A DNA stretch of 64,000 bases, from NCBI RefSeq assembly GCF_963678635.1, contig NC_087063.1, positions 83,065,574 through 83,129,573 on the forward strand. The letters are read 5' to 3'. The notes under the pieces were generated by a model. It did no database searches, was not told the DNA's origin, and saw only the letters and a list, made by a program, of their open reading frames with translations. Below are positions 48,076 to 57,477 of the stretch, piece after piece (the stretch's first letter is position 1; each line of letters starts with the position of its first letter). The position numbers and the translations under genes are program-made. Source of the stretch: Symsagittifera roscoffensis (taxonomy: Eukaryota > Xenacoelomorpha > Acoela > Convolutidae).

Positions 48076-49085
48076 TTAATCTAATTTAGTTGCAAACTTT
48101 CCGTATAAATTCCCATTTTTTTTTTGCTTTTTCCGAGTTAATTCAAGACTCAGCATATCAGCCTTGGGTTTTGCAGTGTTAATAACCCAATTTTCGAATT
48201 TCATTTTTCATCAGTTTTGTAAGCATAAAGCTTTCCAATAAGCAAAAAGATTCTCCGTTAACGCTTACCAAAATTTCCCGAAACCATTGAATTAGTTTAA
48301 CGACCAATTGATTCATTGTGTGTTTTTTTGTTTCTCGGGTGGACCTCCATAGACCAAAAATGCTTTGCATACAATTCCTTTAATTAGTGTATGAAAAAAT
48401 ACTATTATTACAATTTCATACATTTTGCTAAAACGGTGTCATCGAAATTTCGAAGAACATTTTTTTTATTTTGGCATCAAATTGGGTGCATCGTACAAAA
48501 AAACAGAAAAACTTTTGTCAAAAAAAATGCCAATCATACAATTTTCATAAATGGAAATTGTATGGTTATCATTTTTTGATGGCGACAACAAAAAACTTTC
48601 ACAATTTGTTTTGAAATTGGCCCCAAAAGTTTTTTTGCGTTTTTTTTCAACCGCAAAACAAATTTTGTACTCAGACAAACTTTTTTCAAAATTTAAATTT
48701 TTGTGTGTATAATGTAGTCCTGGATACACAAATATTGAATTTTTTCTTTTTTGCTTAAGAAATTTTTTTCAAAAACGCTCAAATCCCCCCCCCCTCTTTT
48801 GTATGGCTTGTTTATTTATGCCATGATCAATGTCTGACATTTAAAAAAACCAAATTTCAAAAACAATCATCGTTGAAAACTTTTGCCAAAATTTAAAAGT
48901 GTGATACTTTCGTTATATTATTTGTGTAAGATAGAGTTAAGACGTTTCAGGACGTTTGCATTGCAGTTTTAGTGCAAGACGGTCAAACCTTTGGATACTC
49001 TACTTTGAGTAACCAAGGTATTGTCACTTGTGTTCGGTTACGAACACAACCAAAAACTTTTGAGAAATTAAAATTTAAACAATCA
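47340..49085. repeat. Large imperfect inverted repeat
   Basis: Arms of about 265 bp, 47340-47605 and 48820-49085, read as complements over most of their length; weaker pairing continues inwards. It arises from head-to-head copies 1 and 2 of family C. Confidence 0.8.
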
Positions 49086-49259
49086 AGATTTTTGGTCTAG
49101 GAAAAAAATGCTAGTCATACAATGTTCGTATATGAAAACTCGCTAATCATAGACCTTCATGCATTTTTCTGTACTTCTGGAATTGCATGAAAAGTGTATG
49201 ACTAGCTTTTTTCCGTATATGAACGATGTATGGCTATTATTTTTGGTCAACACGGGTTC
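48333..49259 (-). mobile_element. Inverted-repeat element, family C, copy 2 (inverted)
   Basis: It matches copy 1 in the opposite orientation. Landmarks in reverse order include GTTTTAGTGCAAGACGGTCAA, TGTGTTCGGTTACGAACACA and GGTCAACACGGGTTC at the right end. With copy 1 it makes a long inverted repeat (see 47340-49085). Confidence 0.8.
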
Positions 49260-49307
49260 TAATTAAAGAGTAAATATGATTGAGGCGTAATATGCAAAAT
49301 TAATTTA

Positions 49308-50262
49308 TACCCAGGTTGACCAAAAAATCTTGTCCTACAATTTTCATATATGAAAAAAGCTTGTCATACAATTTCGTACAATTCCATAGATACAGTAAAT
49401 GTTACGAAAAAACTCTTAGATGAGTATTTTTTATTTATGGAAGTTGTAGGATAAGCTTTTTTTCATGAAGAAAAGATGATTTTTTAACAATTTTTTTCTC
49501 AAGATTTTGGGATGTGTGTGACCGAACACAAGTGACTAAACCATGTTCACTCAAAATTAGAGTCACCAAAGGGTTGATTGTCTGGCATTTCTAATGCACT
49601 GGAAACTACCTGAATTTTCTAAGAGCTCTTTTCACAAATCATATACTGAAAGCATGTAACTCTTAAATGTTGGTAACAATTTTAAAAGATCATTAATTTT
49701 TAAATTAGAATTTTCAAATTATCGGATATTGATAAGGCTTATATAAACATGACATGCAAAAGAAATAGAATTTTCAGCTTGTTTGAAAAAAAATTATCCA
49801 GAGAAACGAAATAAAAGTCCAATTTTTGTGTATCCAGGACCACGTTATACAAAAAATTGAACTTTGCATGCAAAAATATTGTTTTGGAAATGTTTCGCTT
49901 ACAAAATTGAGTACAAAATTTCGCTTACAAAATTGAGTACAAAATTCGATTTGTGGTTGAAAAAAAAACAAACAAAAATGTTGGGGCAATTTCAATTTTG
50001 TCGCCATAAAAAATGCTAGTCATACAATTTTCATTTATCGAAATTATTTGATAACCATTTTTTTCCAAAAAAAAAAACACAAACCGTTTTCTTTTCATCG
50101 CCAGACTGTTTTATTTGGTTCAAATAGCCGCAGAAACTAGTTCGAATCTTGTTTCAATGATTTTTTGAAATGATAAAAAAGTGTACGAATAGCATTTTTC
50201 CATAATTTGATATAAGGAAATGTATGATAAGCATTTTGAGTTTGGGGAAGTCAACCCAGGTA
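49308..50262 (+). mobile_element. Inverted-repeat element, family C, copy 3
   Basis: The left end is TACCCAGGTTGACC and the right end is GTCAACCCAGGTA, inverted repeats with 11 of 13 matches that include a TA at each end. A TA target would fit a Tc1/mariner-type origin. Same orientation as copy 1. The LINE starts close to its right end. Confidence 0.8.
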
Positions 50263-50380
50263 TAATGCGAAACTGTATGTCTAATTTTTTGGTCGGACGA
50301 AAGCAGTAAGGTGTTCCACGCGTTTCCAGCTCCGATGGGAAAAATTATGGTGCGCTGTGTTATTTTTATACGCCCAGTTT

Positions 50381-50462
50381 TAGAAGAAGAAGAAGAAGAA
50401 GAAGAAGAAGAAAAAGAAGAAGAAGAAGAAGAAGAAGAAGAAGAAGAGGAAAAGAAGAGGAG
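50381..50462 (+). repeat. GAA microsatellite at the LINE 5' end
   Basis: About 26 GAA units with few interruptions. A shorter GAA-rich stretch follows the LINE coding region at 54478-54530. ORFs of poly-Glu and poly-Phe here are artefacts. Confidence 0.9.
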
Positions 50463-50636
50463 CTTTTCGATGGTTTGGCGCCTGCCCGGGGAGAAAAGCG
50501 CAGAGAGAAATCGAACAAAGACCAAACCAAGCGGGGGGGGACAAGGCCCGGCAGTGAGTCAGACTTAGGTCACACTGCCGGGTGGAGTCTCTCAAACACA
50601 CCCCAAAACAGAGACGGCACAGCCAACCGTCCCTCG

Positions 50637-51812
50637 ATGAAGGCGATCCGTCACACCCTACGGCACACGGAATCTCTGGTGTCCCTACATCTGTACAACG
50701 ATGTGGAACCAAACCCAGGTCCGAAAGTGTGGAAGTGTGCAGTGTGCGATAAAAGAGTCAAAAGAACCGAGTGGTCAGTAAAATGCAACGGATGTGGGAA
50801 GTGGGTACATTGGGGTTGCACCGACCTAGGAGAGAATGGAAGGTGGGACGCAAGTTTCAGGGCCACATGCTGCCCTGCTCCCCCCCGCCAGCAAACCGAC
50901 AGCAAACGGATCAGGAGAAAGAGGAACAAAAGAGAGAAGAGACAGCGAAGTCAAAGAGAGCGACATGAGAAGTGGATGAAGGACGCAAGAAACAAAGGAA
51001 GGGAGGAGACTACCACGCTATGGGCTTGGAATATCCAAAGGGCGCGAGTTAATTTCCCGAAAAGAAACAGATTCGCGGAGATTGTTAAATCCATAGCCAA
51101 CAGCAAGGCGGAAGTGGTAATGATGAGCGAACTCCAAGAACAAGAAGAAGGCTTCAAATGGATCAAGGCCAGGGAGATTTTCGGAGTATTTATCCATGGA
51201 AAAAGAAGTGGCATTTTCCTAAGGGACCAGTGGGCCTCGAAATGGGCAGATCAAGGTTATAGGAGAATAATCCGGGAGAGAAGCATCTCGATAGACGTGG
51301 ATGGCTACCGGTTTATCTCGACATATCAACCACTCTGGGAAGGCCTCAGTATCGAGTTCATGAGGTACAGAGAGGAGCTCTCTACCCTAATCGAGAGCAA
51401 GGACATGGTCATAAAAGGGGGCGATTTCAACTCAGTGGTAGGGGAGAGTGCTACCAGGGGGGCGGACCAGACGGCGGGTATCCACGGTTTAGGCAAGACA
51501 AATGCAGCGGGTATGAACCTACTGGAATGGTGCCAAGAGAATAGCCTAGCCTGGTGCAACTCCTTTTTCAGCCACAAGAGGAGAGGAACATGGAAACATC
51601 CCAAGAACAAAACATGGCATGAAATAGACGGCTTCATTATGAAACAACAAGACCGGGCAAAACGCGCACGGAGGATTTTCACGGTACCGACGAGCAAGGA
51701 TCTAAGCGACCACAGACCGAAAGCGATGTGCTGTACCCTGAATAACTCTCTTGACAGGAAGCGCAATAACAAGACCAGCCAACTCAAGAAGAAAATAGAC
51801 TGGGAAAACTAA
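50637..51812 (+). CDS. LINE ORF, 5' part: 2A, PHD finger, APE endonuclease
   Basis: The ATG at 50637 is the first in frame. Residues 21-29 are NDVEPNPGP, a 2A ribosome-skipping motif. Residues 34-79 form a PHD-type finger: C34, C37, C50, C53, H58, C61, C78 and C79. Residues 80-126 are very basic. The endonuclease spans about 127-375, with WNI (Asn132), SELQ (Glu165), GGDFN (Asp263, Asn265) and SDH (357-359), the metal-binding and catalytic residues of APE nucleases, all present. This nuclease would nick target DNA to prime reverse transcription. The frame stops at 51810 after KKKIDWEN; the protein goes on in the -1 frame from the same point, so one base is missing or the ribosome shifts. Confidence 0.9.
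   Translation: MKAIRHTLRHTESLVSLHLYNDVEPNPGPKVWKCAVCDKRVKRTEWSVKCNGCGKWVHWGCTDLGENGRWDASFRATCCPAPPRQQTDSKRIRRKRNKREKRQRSQRERHEKWMKDARNKGREETTTLWAWNIQRARVNFPKRNRFAEIVKSIANSKAEVVMMSELQEQEEGFKWIKAREIFGVFIHGKRSGIFLRDQWASKWADQGYRRIIRERSISIDVDGYRFISTYQPLWEGLSIEFMRYREELSTLIESKDMVIKGGDFNSVVGESATRGADQTAGIHGLGKTNAAGMNLLEWCQENSLAWCNSFFSHKRRGTWKHPKNKTWHEIDGFIMKQQDRAKRARRIFTVPTSKDLSDHRPKAMCCTLNNSLDRKRNNKTSQLKKKIDWEN
50697..50723 (+). other. 2A ribosome-skipping motif in the LINE
   Basis: It encodes NDVEPNPGP, matching the 2A consensus D(V/I)ExNPGP at every fixed position. Skipping between Gly28 and Pro29 would release a 28-residue leader and leave the PHD/APE/RT protein starting with Pro. The residues before it (ESLVSLHLY) are the hydrophobic/helical type usual upstream of active 2A motifs. 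Confidence 0.88.
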
Positions 51813-52633
51813 GAACGATAAAAAAGGCAACGGAATACGCCAATAAATTAGCTACAGAAGAGCTCGAAGACTGGACACAAACAGCAAAGGCGATGAAGAG
51901 AATAGGAGAAGAAGTGTGCGGCACAGTAGAAAAAAAACCCCTAAACCCCGCGCTGGATAGGCACAAAGAGGAAATAGAAAGGGCTCAAAAGAGAATATGC
52001 GAACTAACAGCTCGAGCACAAGACGGAAACGAAGCAGCGAAGGAAGAGAGAAGGAAAGCCAGAAAGGATTTCAAAAGACAGAAGAAAGGTTGGGAAGAAG
52101 AATGGTGGCTAGAGATCGTCAACGAAGCCAAAAGAGCCGAAACTAGCGGCGATATGAGAATCCTGTATAAAACTTTGAGAAGGATTGGCATCAAAGACAA
52201 TAATAGCTGTGTTGAGGACGAATTCTTCAGCCCGGAGGAATACAAAGAGCATTTTATGCAAGTCTCGGCAGCGAGATATGACCGACCGGAGGAAGAAATT
52301 AAATCCTTAATCGATACTCTGGAACAAAGAAGGGACACTGTGGCACGAGAAGCAGCACGGAAAATAGAAATGGAATTCACAGTGCAGGAAGTGGAGCGAG
52401 AAGTTGCTCTCATGAAGGACGGCGCGTCAGGGATTGACGGAGTGCGCCTAATTGGGATCAATGCCGCTGACAACACAAAAAAAGAGAAATTTTCAAGAGC
52501 GTCATACAACTGCTTGAAACAGATCCAAACACCTGGCCTGAGGAAACCAAAGAAGGATGGGTGGTACCCATTCACAAGAAGGGCCCAAAGAACGATCTAC
52601 AAAACTACAGAGGCATTTGCCTCCTTCCTTTAG
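51809..52633 (+). CDS. LINE ORF, middle part: linker to RT
   Basis: This carries on the protein in the -1 frame: ATEYANKLATEELEDWTQT, a long charged helical stretch, a WW-containing segment (KGWEEEWWLEIVNEAKRA), and FTVQEVEREVALMKDGASGIDGV. That last text is the typical RT N-terminal pattern (KDGASGIDG). Useful reading ends at about 52483, where the A7 run allows a move to the next -1 frame; after that point this frame gives unrelated text and stops at 52631. Confidence 0.85.
   Translation, partial: LRTIKKATEYANKLATEELEDWTQTAKAMKRIGEEVCGTVEKKPLNPALDRHKEEIERAQKRICELTARAQDGNEAAKEERRKARKDFKRQKKGWEEEWWLEIVNEAKRAETSGDMRILYKTLRRIGIKDNNSCVEDEFFSPEEYKEHFMQVSAARYDRPEEEIKSLIDTLEQRRDTVAREAARKIEMEFTVQEVEREVALMKDGASGIDGVRLIGINAADNTKKEKFSRASYNCLKQIQTPGLRKPKKDGWYPFTRRAQRTIYKTTEAFASFL
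52477..52483 (+). other. A7 run at the LINE frame change
   Basis: The run reads A AAA AAA in the incoming frame, the phase needed for -1 slippage, and the correct downstream RT text (REIFKSVIQLLETD) is in the -1 frame. It may be a programmed site, a one-base deletion or an assembly error. Confidence 0.6.
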
Positions 52634-54459
52634 CCAGCCGGATCATAGCCAGAGTACTGGCCTCCAGGATCAGACTATGGGCGGAAGAGATTGGGGCACT
52701 AGACGAGAGCCAAAATGGCTTCAGGAAGAACAGATCGACCGCGGACGCGACACAGACTATAATCAGAATCGACGAAGAGACAAGTAGAGTTCTGGGAAGG
52801 TCTAACCACCATAACCCGAGAAGACCAGGAGCTGTACTCTTGGACATAAAAAAGGCGTACCCGAGAACGAACAAACCACTTTTATGGGGGATACTAGGAA
52901 AGCTAGGTATGCCTCCAAGCATCTTAGAAATCCTGAAAGGCTTACATGAGAACACACAATACCGAGTAAAAGGCAAACAGGAGCTGAGTACACCATGGAC
53001 GCCACAACGGGGCCTTCGCGAAGGTTGCGCCACCTCGCCCATTCTGTTTAATATTTATCATGCTACATCCATGAGGCAAGCCCAAATGGATCGGATAAAG
53101 GAGTCAAAGGAAGAATGCGGCTTGAAGTGGACCTGGAGACCGGGAAACAGCCTCCCCCCTGCGACGTCCCAGAGGAACCTACGGAGCAGCAACAGGACTG
53201 AATTCCAGATACTGGACTCGCTGTTTGCGGACGACTCCACTCTGTTAGGAAGTATGGAAGAGCTCAGTCGAGGTAAAGAGACAATTAAGAAAACGATGCT
53301 GAAGTATGAAGAAGTGTGTCACAATGGGAAAGAAGAATTCATAATGTTTGGAAGCGAGGCAGCGGACAGGACAAGGATGTTAGGGACTCTAATTGGAAGA
53401 AAGGAAGACATAAACGCGAGGATTAAAAGAGGCTACCATGCTTGGTCAAAGGCCAAGAAATGGTTATGGAAGTCAACACTGTCAAAGAAAACCAAGGCGG
53501 TAATTGTCCAAGCAGTAGTAGAGTCAACCATGCTATTCGACTGCTCGGTGAGACCTTGGACAACCACGGACATTTCGAAACTACAAAGAGTGGCCGATAT
53601 AGCGTACAGAAACGTATGGAATAATGGGAAGGGGCTGGCGCTATACAGGATGCAGAAGGAAGGGGTGAATAGTTTTGAGATCAGAAGGCAACTAGGAATA
53701 ACATCAATTCGACAGAAGATAGAAGCACGGGCACTGAAGAGGATAGGACACGTGACGAGGATGCCGGACACAAGAACAGTAAAGAAAATCACTCTGGGCA
53801 ACTGGACGGAAGTAGGCGAAAGACCAAAGAATGGGAAAAACAACACTATAACGTACTGGAAAAGAATTTTAAAAGAGGCAGGGTTAGATTGGACTAACAT
53901 CGAAGGTCTAACTATGGACAGAAAAAATTGGAAGGGTATTGTAAACGAAAGGAAGAAGGCCATGGATGAATGGGAGAACAAGATGTGCGAAATACACAAA
54001 GGGGATCAGAAACCAACCAGAAGCCAAGCCGGTAAACCAGTCACGGAGGAAGGGTTCAAATGTCGTTGGCGACCCTGCGTAAAGACATGCCGAACAAAGG
54101 TGGGACGAGACCATCATGAAACACGAATCCACAAGCGCAATGAACTAATATTTGAATGTGAAAAATGTCACACAACTTTCAAACAAAAAGCACAAAGAAC
54201 GAACCACGCCAAGCAATGTGGAGGGGCCCCAAGAGGGACGTGCCCGGACTGTGGGAAAGAACTCAGCACGACGAACATGGCGAGACACAGAAGAACCTAC
54301 TGTTCGAGAAGACATGACAAAATGACTCTTAGAAGCGCGAGCACACTAGCCAGGACCACATGCCCGGACTGCGGGATCCCCATCACAAAAACAAATGTAG
54401 CAAGACACAGGAACACGGCGTGTCCGGGGAGTGGCAGTCGAGACCCCCAGGGGTTGTAA
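52483..54459 (+). CDS. LINE ORF, 3' part: reverse transcriptase and zinc fingers
   Basis: The frame starts with KREIFKSVIQLLETDPNTWP and runs to the stop at 54457. RT blocks are EGWVVPIHKKGPKNDLQNYR, ESQNGFRKNRSTADAT, AVLLDIKKAYPR (first catalytic Asp), GLREGCATSPILFNIY and SLFADDSTLLG (FADD at 53224-53235, both Asp present). A thumb/linker follows. The last 130 residues carry several fingers: CRWRPC...HH, FECEKCHTTFKQ...H...C, CPDCGKELSTTNMARHRRTYC and CPDCGIPITKTNVARHRNTAC, the last two nearly duplicate. They probably bind nucleic acid. I see no RNase H domain. Confidence 0.92.
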   Translation, partial: REIFKSVIQLLETDPNTWPEETKEGWVVPIHKKGPKNDLQNYRGICLLPLASRIIARVLASRIRLWAEEIGALDESQNGFRKNRSTADATQTIIRIDEETSRVLGRSNHHNPRRPGAVLLDIKKAYPRTNKPLLWGILGKLGMPPSILEILKGLHENTQYRVKGKQELSTPWTPQRGLREGCATSPILFNIYHATSMRQAQMDRIKESKEECGLKWTWRPGNSLPPATSQRNLRSSNRTEFQILDSLFADDSTLLGSMEELSRGKETIKKTMLKYEEVCHNGKEEFIMFGSEAADRTRMLGTLIGRKEDINARIKRGYHAWSKAKKWLWKSTLSKKTKAVIVQAVVESTMLFDCSVRPWTTTDISKLQRVADIAYRNVWNNGKGLALYRMQKEGVNSFEIRRQLGITSIRQKIEARALKRIGHVTRMPDTRTVKKITLGNWTEVGERPKNGKNNTITYWKRILKEAGLDWTNIEGLTMDRKNWKGIVNERKKAMDEWENKMCEIHKGDQKPTRSQAGKPVTEEGFKCRWRPCVKTCRTKVGRDHHETRIHKRNELIFECEKCHTTFKQKAQRTNHAKQCGGAPRGTCPDCGKELSTTNMARHRRTYCSRRHDKMTLRSASTLARTTCPDCGIPITKTNVARHRNTACPGSGSRDPQGL

Positions 54460-54610
54460 ACGACTTACAAGACAAGACAAGAAAAGAAGAGGAAAACAAG
54501 AAGAAGAAAAAGAAGCAGAAGAAAAATATTATTTGTTTCCCAAGTGACACTATTTAAAAAAGAGACAAGAAATTTCTATGCGAGGACAGCCAACGAGCCC
54601 AATTGGGCTG
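54460..54610 (+). other. LINE 3' untranslated region
   Basis: It has a purine-rich GAA-like stretch (54478-54530) and the palindrome AGCCCAATTGGGCT at 54596-54609, which may be the 3' hairpin recognised by the RT. No clear poly-A tail; the exact end is unknown. Confidence 0.5.
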
Positions 54611-55889
54611 CACGCTGCTCATTTTTACTCAAAAATGTATTGACCAAACTTAACGTTCAATTTGAAAGTCAGTAAGAACAAAAAGTAAAAACTAATAAAA
54701 TTTTAAATAGTTTGGAAAAAAGATTCAAAAATAGCCCAAACTTGCAAATTCCGGCATCTAAAAATCTTTAGTTTAGCAATACAATTTTTTACTGGCCATC
54801 TGAGCCTCATGATCAAGCAGGTTTTTGATTATGTCACAGGAAAAATATTTTTTTTTGTTTAAATTGAACAGCAAACACCTCACTGAGCCCATGCGGCAGC
54901 AACCAGAAGAACAAGTCCAAGAAGAGTCAGTTTTTAAAGAGCAGACTGAACTCAAAATTATCGCAACAAAAATTTTAGTGGAAACTCTATATAGTATATT
55001 TAATGAGTTCAACTCATCAATTCGAGTAAAAAGAAATTGAGACAAAGATTTACTTTTGAAGACAAAAATAGATTTTAAGCTATGAACCACTTTCGAAAGC
55101 TGAGCTTCATTCAAGCTTTGCAACTGTATTGGGATCAAACTTTTTTTCTTCTAACAAAATTAACAGCTGAGATTCTTGCTGTTTTTCTGAAAACTTTTGC
55201 GTTTTAGTTCCGGTTAAAAGTATTTACAAAAAGCTTTTAATCAAAGGACTCCGCTTTGGCATAATCTTTGCATAAACTGTTTAAACGTGCGTACGAAAAA
55301 AGTTGAATTTGTCAAAATTTCTTAATGTTTGCAGGATTTATGCTCAGGAAATTTCCACTTAACAGTACGATTTCGAATGCTAGAAGCGATATGTTGTTTA
55401 TATTATTTTGTACTGTTTTTTGGACTTAAATAGTTTATCCGTATCAATATTAATTTTTTGAAGTCCGGCAGATAACCCATTTATGTTTTCATCCTTTGTA
55501 AATAGAAAAGCTTTAAAGCTTTTCCACGCTAATGGAAGATCATAGATGTAACTAAGAAACAGTAATTGAACAATTATTGAGATTGGGGTACTCCGCATTA
55601 AATTTTTGCCCATAATAATTGTACACCAAATGTTTCAACGCACTGAATTCTTTTAAAAAAATAGCTCCTTATTCATTTTGAACATGGTCCAACCAAGCCA
55701 TATAAACCTAATTTTCTAATTAAGACAGCTTATCATATTAAACTTAACAAAAATTGTTTTGCCTTATCAACCTTATCAAAAAAAATTGCCTTGAAAAAAG
55801 GACTACCTCATCAAAAATTGCAGCGTTTAACTGTATCAAAGCACTCCTACTTGTGATTTGGATTTCATAGAAGTTCAAAAACTTTTCTT
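54611..55889. other. Intronic stretch, no gene seen
   Basis: AT-rich. A 121-codon - strand ORF at 54773-55138 has no recognisable motif and is probably chance. No repeat structure noticed. Confidence 0.5.
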
Positions 55890-55897
55890 TATCGGAA

Positions 55898-56321
55898 CAG
55901 GGGCAGATCTAGGATTTTCTTGACGGGGGTGAATTTTCAAAAAAATGTCCAAAATTTTCTCGACCTTTTTTTTTAGGTCCACCAAATTGATTTTCCGAGC
56001 TCATCCAAATCAATAAAAAGACCCTGTTTAGTCAAAATTTCTGCGCCGCAGCCAAAATTTAAAAAAATGCCAAAAATATGCGTTTTTAGGCACTTTTTGG
56101 AAAATTTTTACCAAAAGATTGCGACTTTTTGGCGCGCGTTCCCCCCTTAAAATTAGTATCTTTTGGCGCCCATGGCGCCTTTAGAATTTTTTAGGGTCCG
56201 TCACTATATATGAATTCCTCAAAAAAGTACAAGGGGGACCCTTTGGGTCGGAAGGAGGTCGAATCCCTGAGGGGAAGGGGGCGTCGTCCACCCCCCCCCC
56301 CCCCCCAGAAATCCGTCCCTG
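55898..56321. mobile_element. hAT-like MITE with 8-bp target duplication
   Basis: 424 bp. The left end is CAGGGGCAGATCTAGGATTT; the right end on the reverse strand is CAGGGACGGATTTCTGG. TATCGGAA flanks both sides (55890-55897 and 56322-56329), the 8-bp duplication typical of hAT transposition, and CAGGG-type ends fit. The interior is AT-rich with GGCGC motifs and a run of C at its right end. No transposase. A decayed relative is at 61350. Confidence 0.92.
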
Positions 56322-56697
56322 TATCGGAAGTTGTCTGTTTTTCAGACTAATTTTTCAGACTCGAAGTTTCAGACTGATCTCCTACTCTATTTACTGTCGG
56401 GTTTCTTATCAAAGCTATTGCTATAATTTGCTTGTTCTATGGTTATTTAACCAATTCATTTTTCTTTTGCGAGCCAATTAACAACGAACAATTATAAGAA
56501 TTTTTTCAAATGAAGGACATTACGAGGCCAAACTGTGCATTCTGTGCATTGTATGCTGAATCCACAACAGGCCAAAATCAAATTTGTTGCAAAATTCACG
56601 TCCTTGCTACTTTTCTTTGATCTTCTTTGCTGTTATGGATTCCCCAAACTTAAAACACTGTTCCACTCAAAAGCGCTCTAAAAAAACAGACGAATTT

Positions 56698-56775
56698 GCG
56701 GAATCCGCAAAGTAAAAGTGGAATCCGCAAATTGTAAGTGGAATCCGCATTTTGTTTGCGGATTCCGTTTACATA
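56698..56775. repeat. GGAATCCGC minisatellite, block 1
   Basis: Four copies of GGAATCCGC or its complement GCGGATTCC in about 80 bp, spaced about 20 bp apart. Confidence 0.8.
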
Positions 56776-56859
56776 TATGTATATATGTAGTAGCCTTTAA
56801 AATTATATCTTTTAATTACATGATTTGATTGGACCAGAATAGAAACTTACTAGAATAGA

Positions 56860-57260
56860 TCAGTGTTTGGGATTAATGGAATCTCAATTACTGACCAGTA
56901 TTTGGGATCGATGAAATCCCAAAGCCTGAAACAACTCGACGATTTGCTATGCATTGGGTTTCTAATCACTCTCAACCTAATGACTCCAAATAATGACTTT
57001 TTTCCATATTTATTCCATTTTTTTTCCAGTTTTTGGGATTTCATCAATCCCAAATACTGAACAGTATTTGGGATCGATAGAACCCCAAATACTGACCTAA
57101 TTTGGCGATATGCTGTGTATTGTGTTTCCATACACTCTCAACCCAATGACTACAATTACTGAATTTATTCGGCGTTATGGTTCCAAAATCAGTATTTGGG
57201 ATTGACGCAATCCCAAATACTGGCCTAATTTGGTGATCTGTGTTGTATTTCCATACACTC
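56860..57260. repeat. Palindromic repeats around CAGTATTTGGGAT
   Basis: CAGTATTTGGGAT or a close variant occurs at least four times, usually followed by its complement ATCCCAAATACTG within 35 bases. About 57100-57260 also repeats TATTTCCATACACTC. The units give short ORFs on both strands that are not genes. Confidence 0.85.
57190..57222. repeat. Perfect hairpin, 15-bp arms
   Basis: CAGTATTTGGGATTG, a 3-base loop ACG, then the exact complement. It is the most perfect of the palindromic series. Confidence 0.95.
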
Positions 57261-57477
57261 TTAACTCAATGAATCCAAAACTGAAATTATTCGGTGCTGT
57301 CTTTCCAAAATACTAAAAGATGTTATCCACCGATTTGAGTAACCAATGTTTCAAGATTTGTTTGTGAATTCCGCTGACAATGGTTAAGTCTTTGCTTTAA
57401 AATTCCGCATTGCTAGAGATAAAAGTTCCAGCTCAGCTTTTAATTGTTCATGTGCAATTTCGGTTTGAACAAAAGTC

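Larger units (their letters stand above)
50381..54610 (+). mobile_element. APE-type LINE with 2A motif and zinc fingers
   Basis: A non-LTR retrotransposon whose one long coding region (50637-54459, about 1275 codons) is broken by two single-base shifts. Domains in order are a 2A motif, a PHD-type finger, a basic linker, APE endonuclease, RT and C-terminal C2HC/C2H2-like fingers. PHD fingers and 2A motifs are known from CR1/L2-like elements, while the order with zinc fingers after RT is less common; I do not assign a clade. Element ends are not certain. 5' ends at the GAA tract or slightly before; 3' ends near a small hairpin at 54596-54609. It sits beside family C copy 3 in intron 1, sense to the host gene. 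Confidence 0.93.

Noticed and set aside
50311-50712. Poly-Glu and poly-Phe ORFs
   Set aside because: Products of the GAA microsatellite; the LINE frame starts at 50637.
51803-51812. Programmed -1 frameshift site at the end of the first LINE frame
   Set aside because: The sequence TGG GAA AAC TAA has no X XXY YYZ heptamer in the incoming phase; a one-base deletion is the simpler reading.
54773-55138. 121-codon - strand ORF
   Set aside because: No motif, AT-driven composition, no promoter or splice context.
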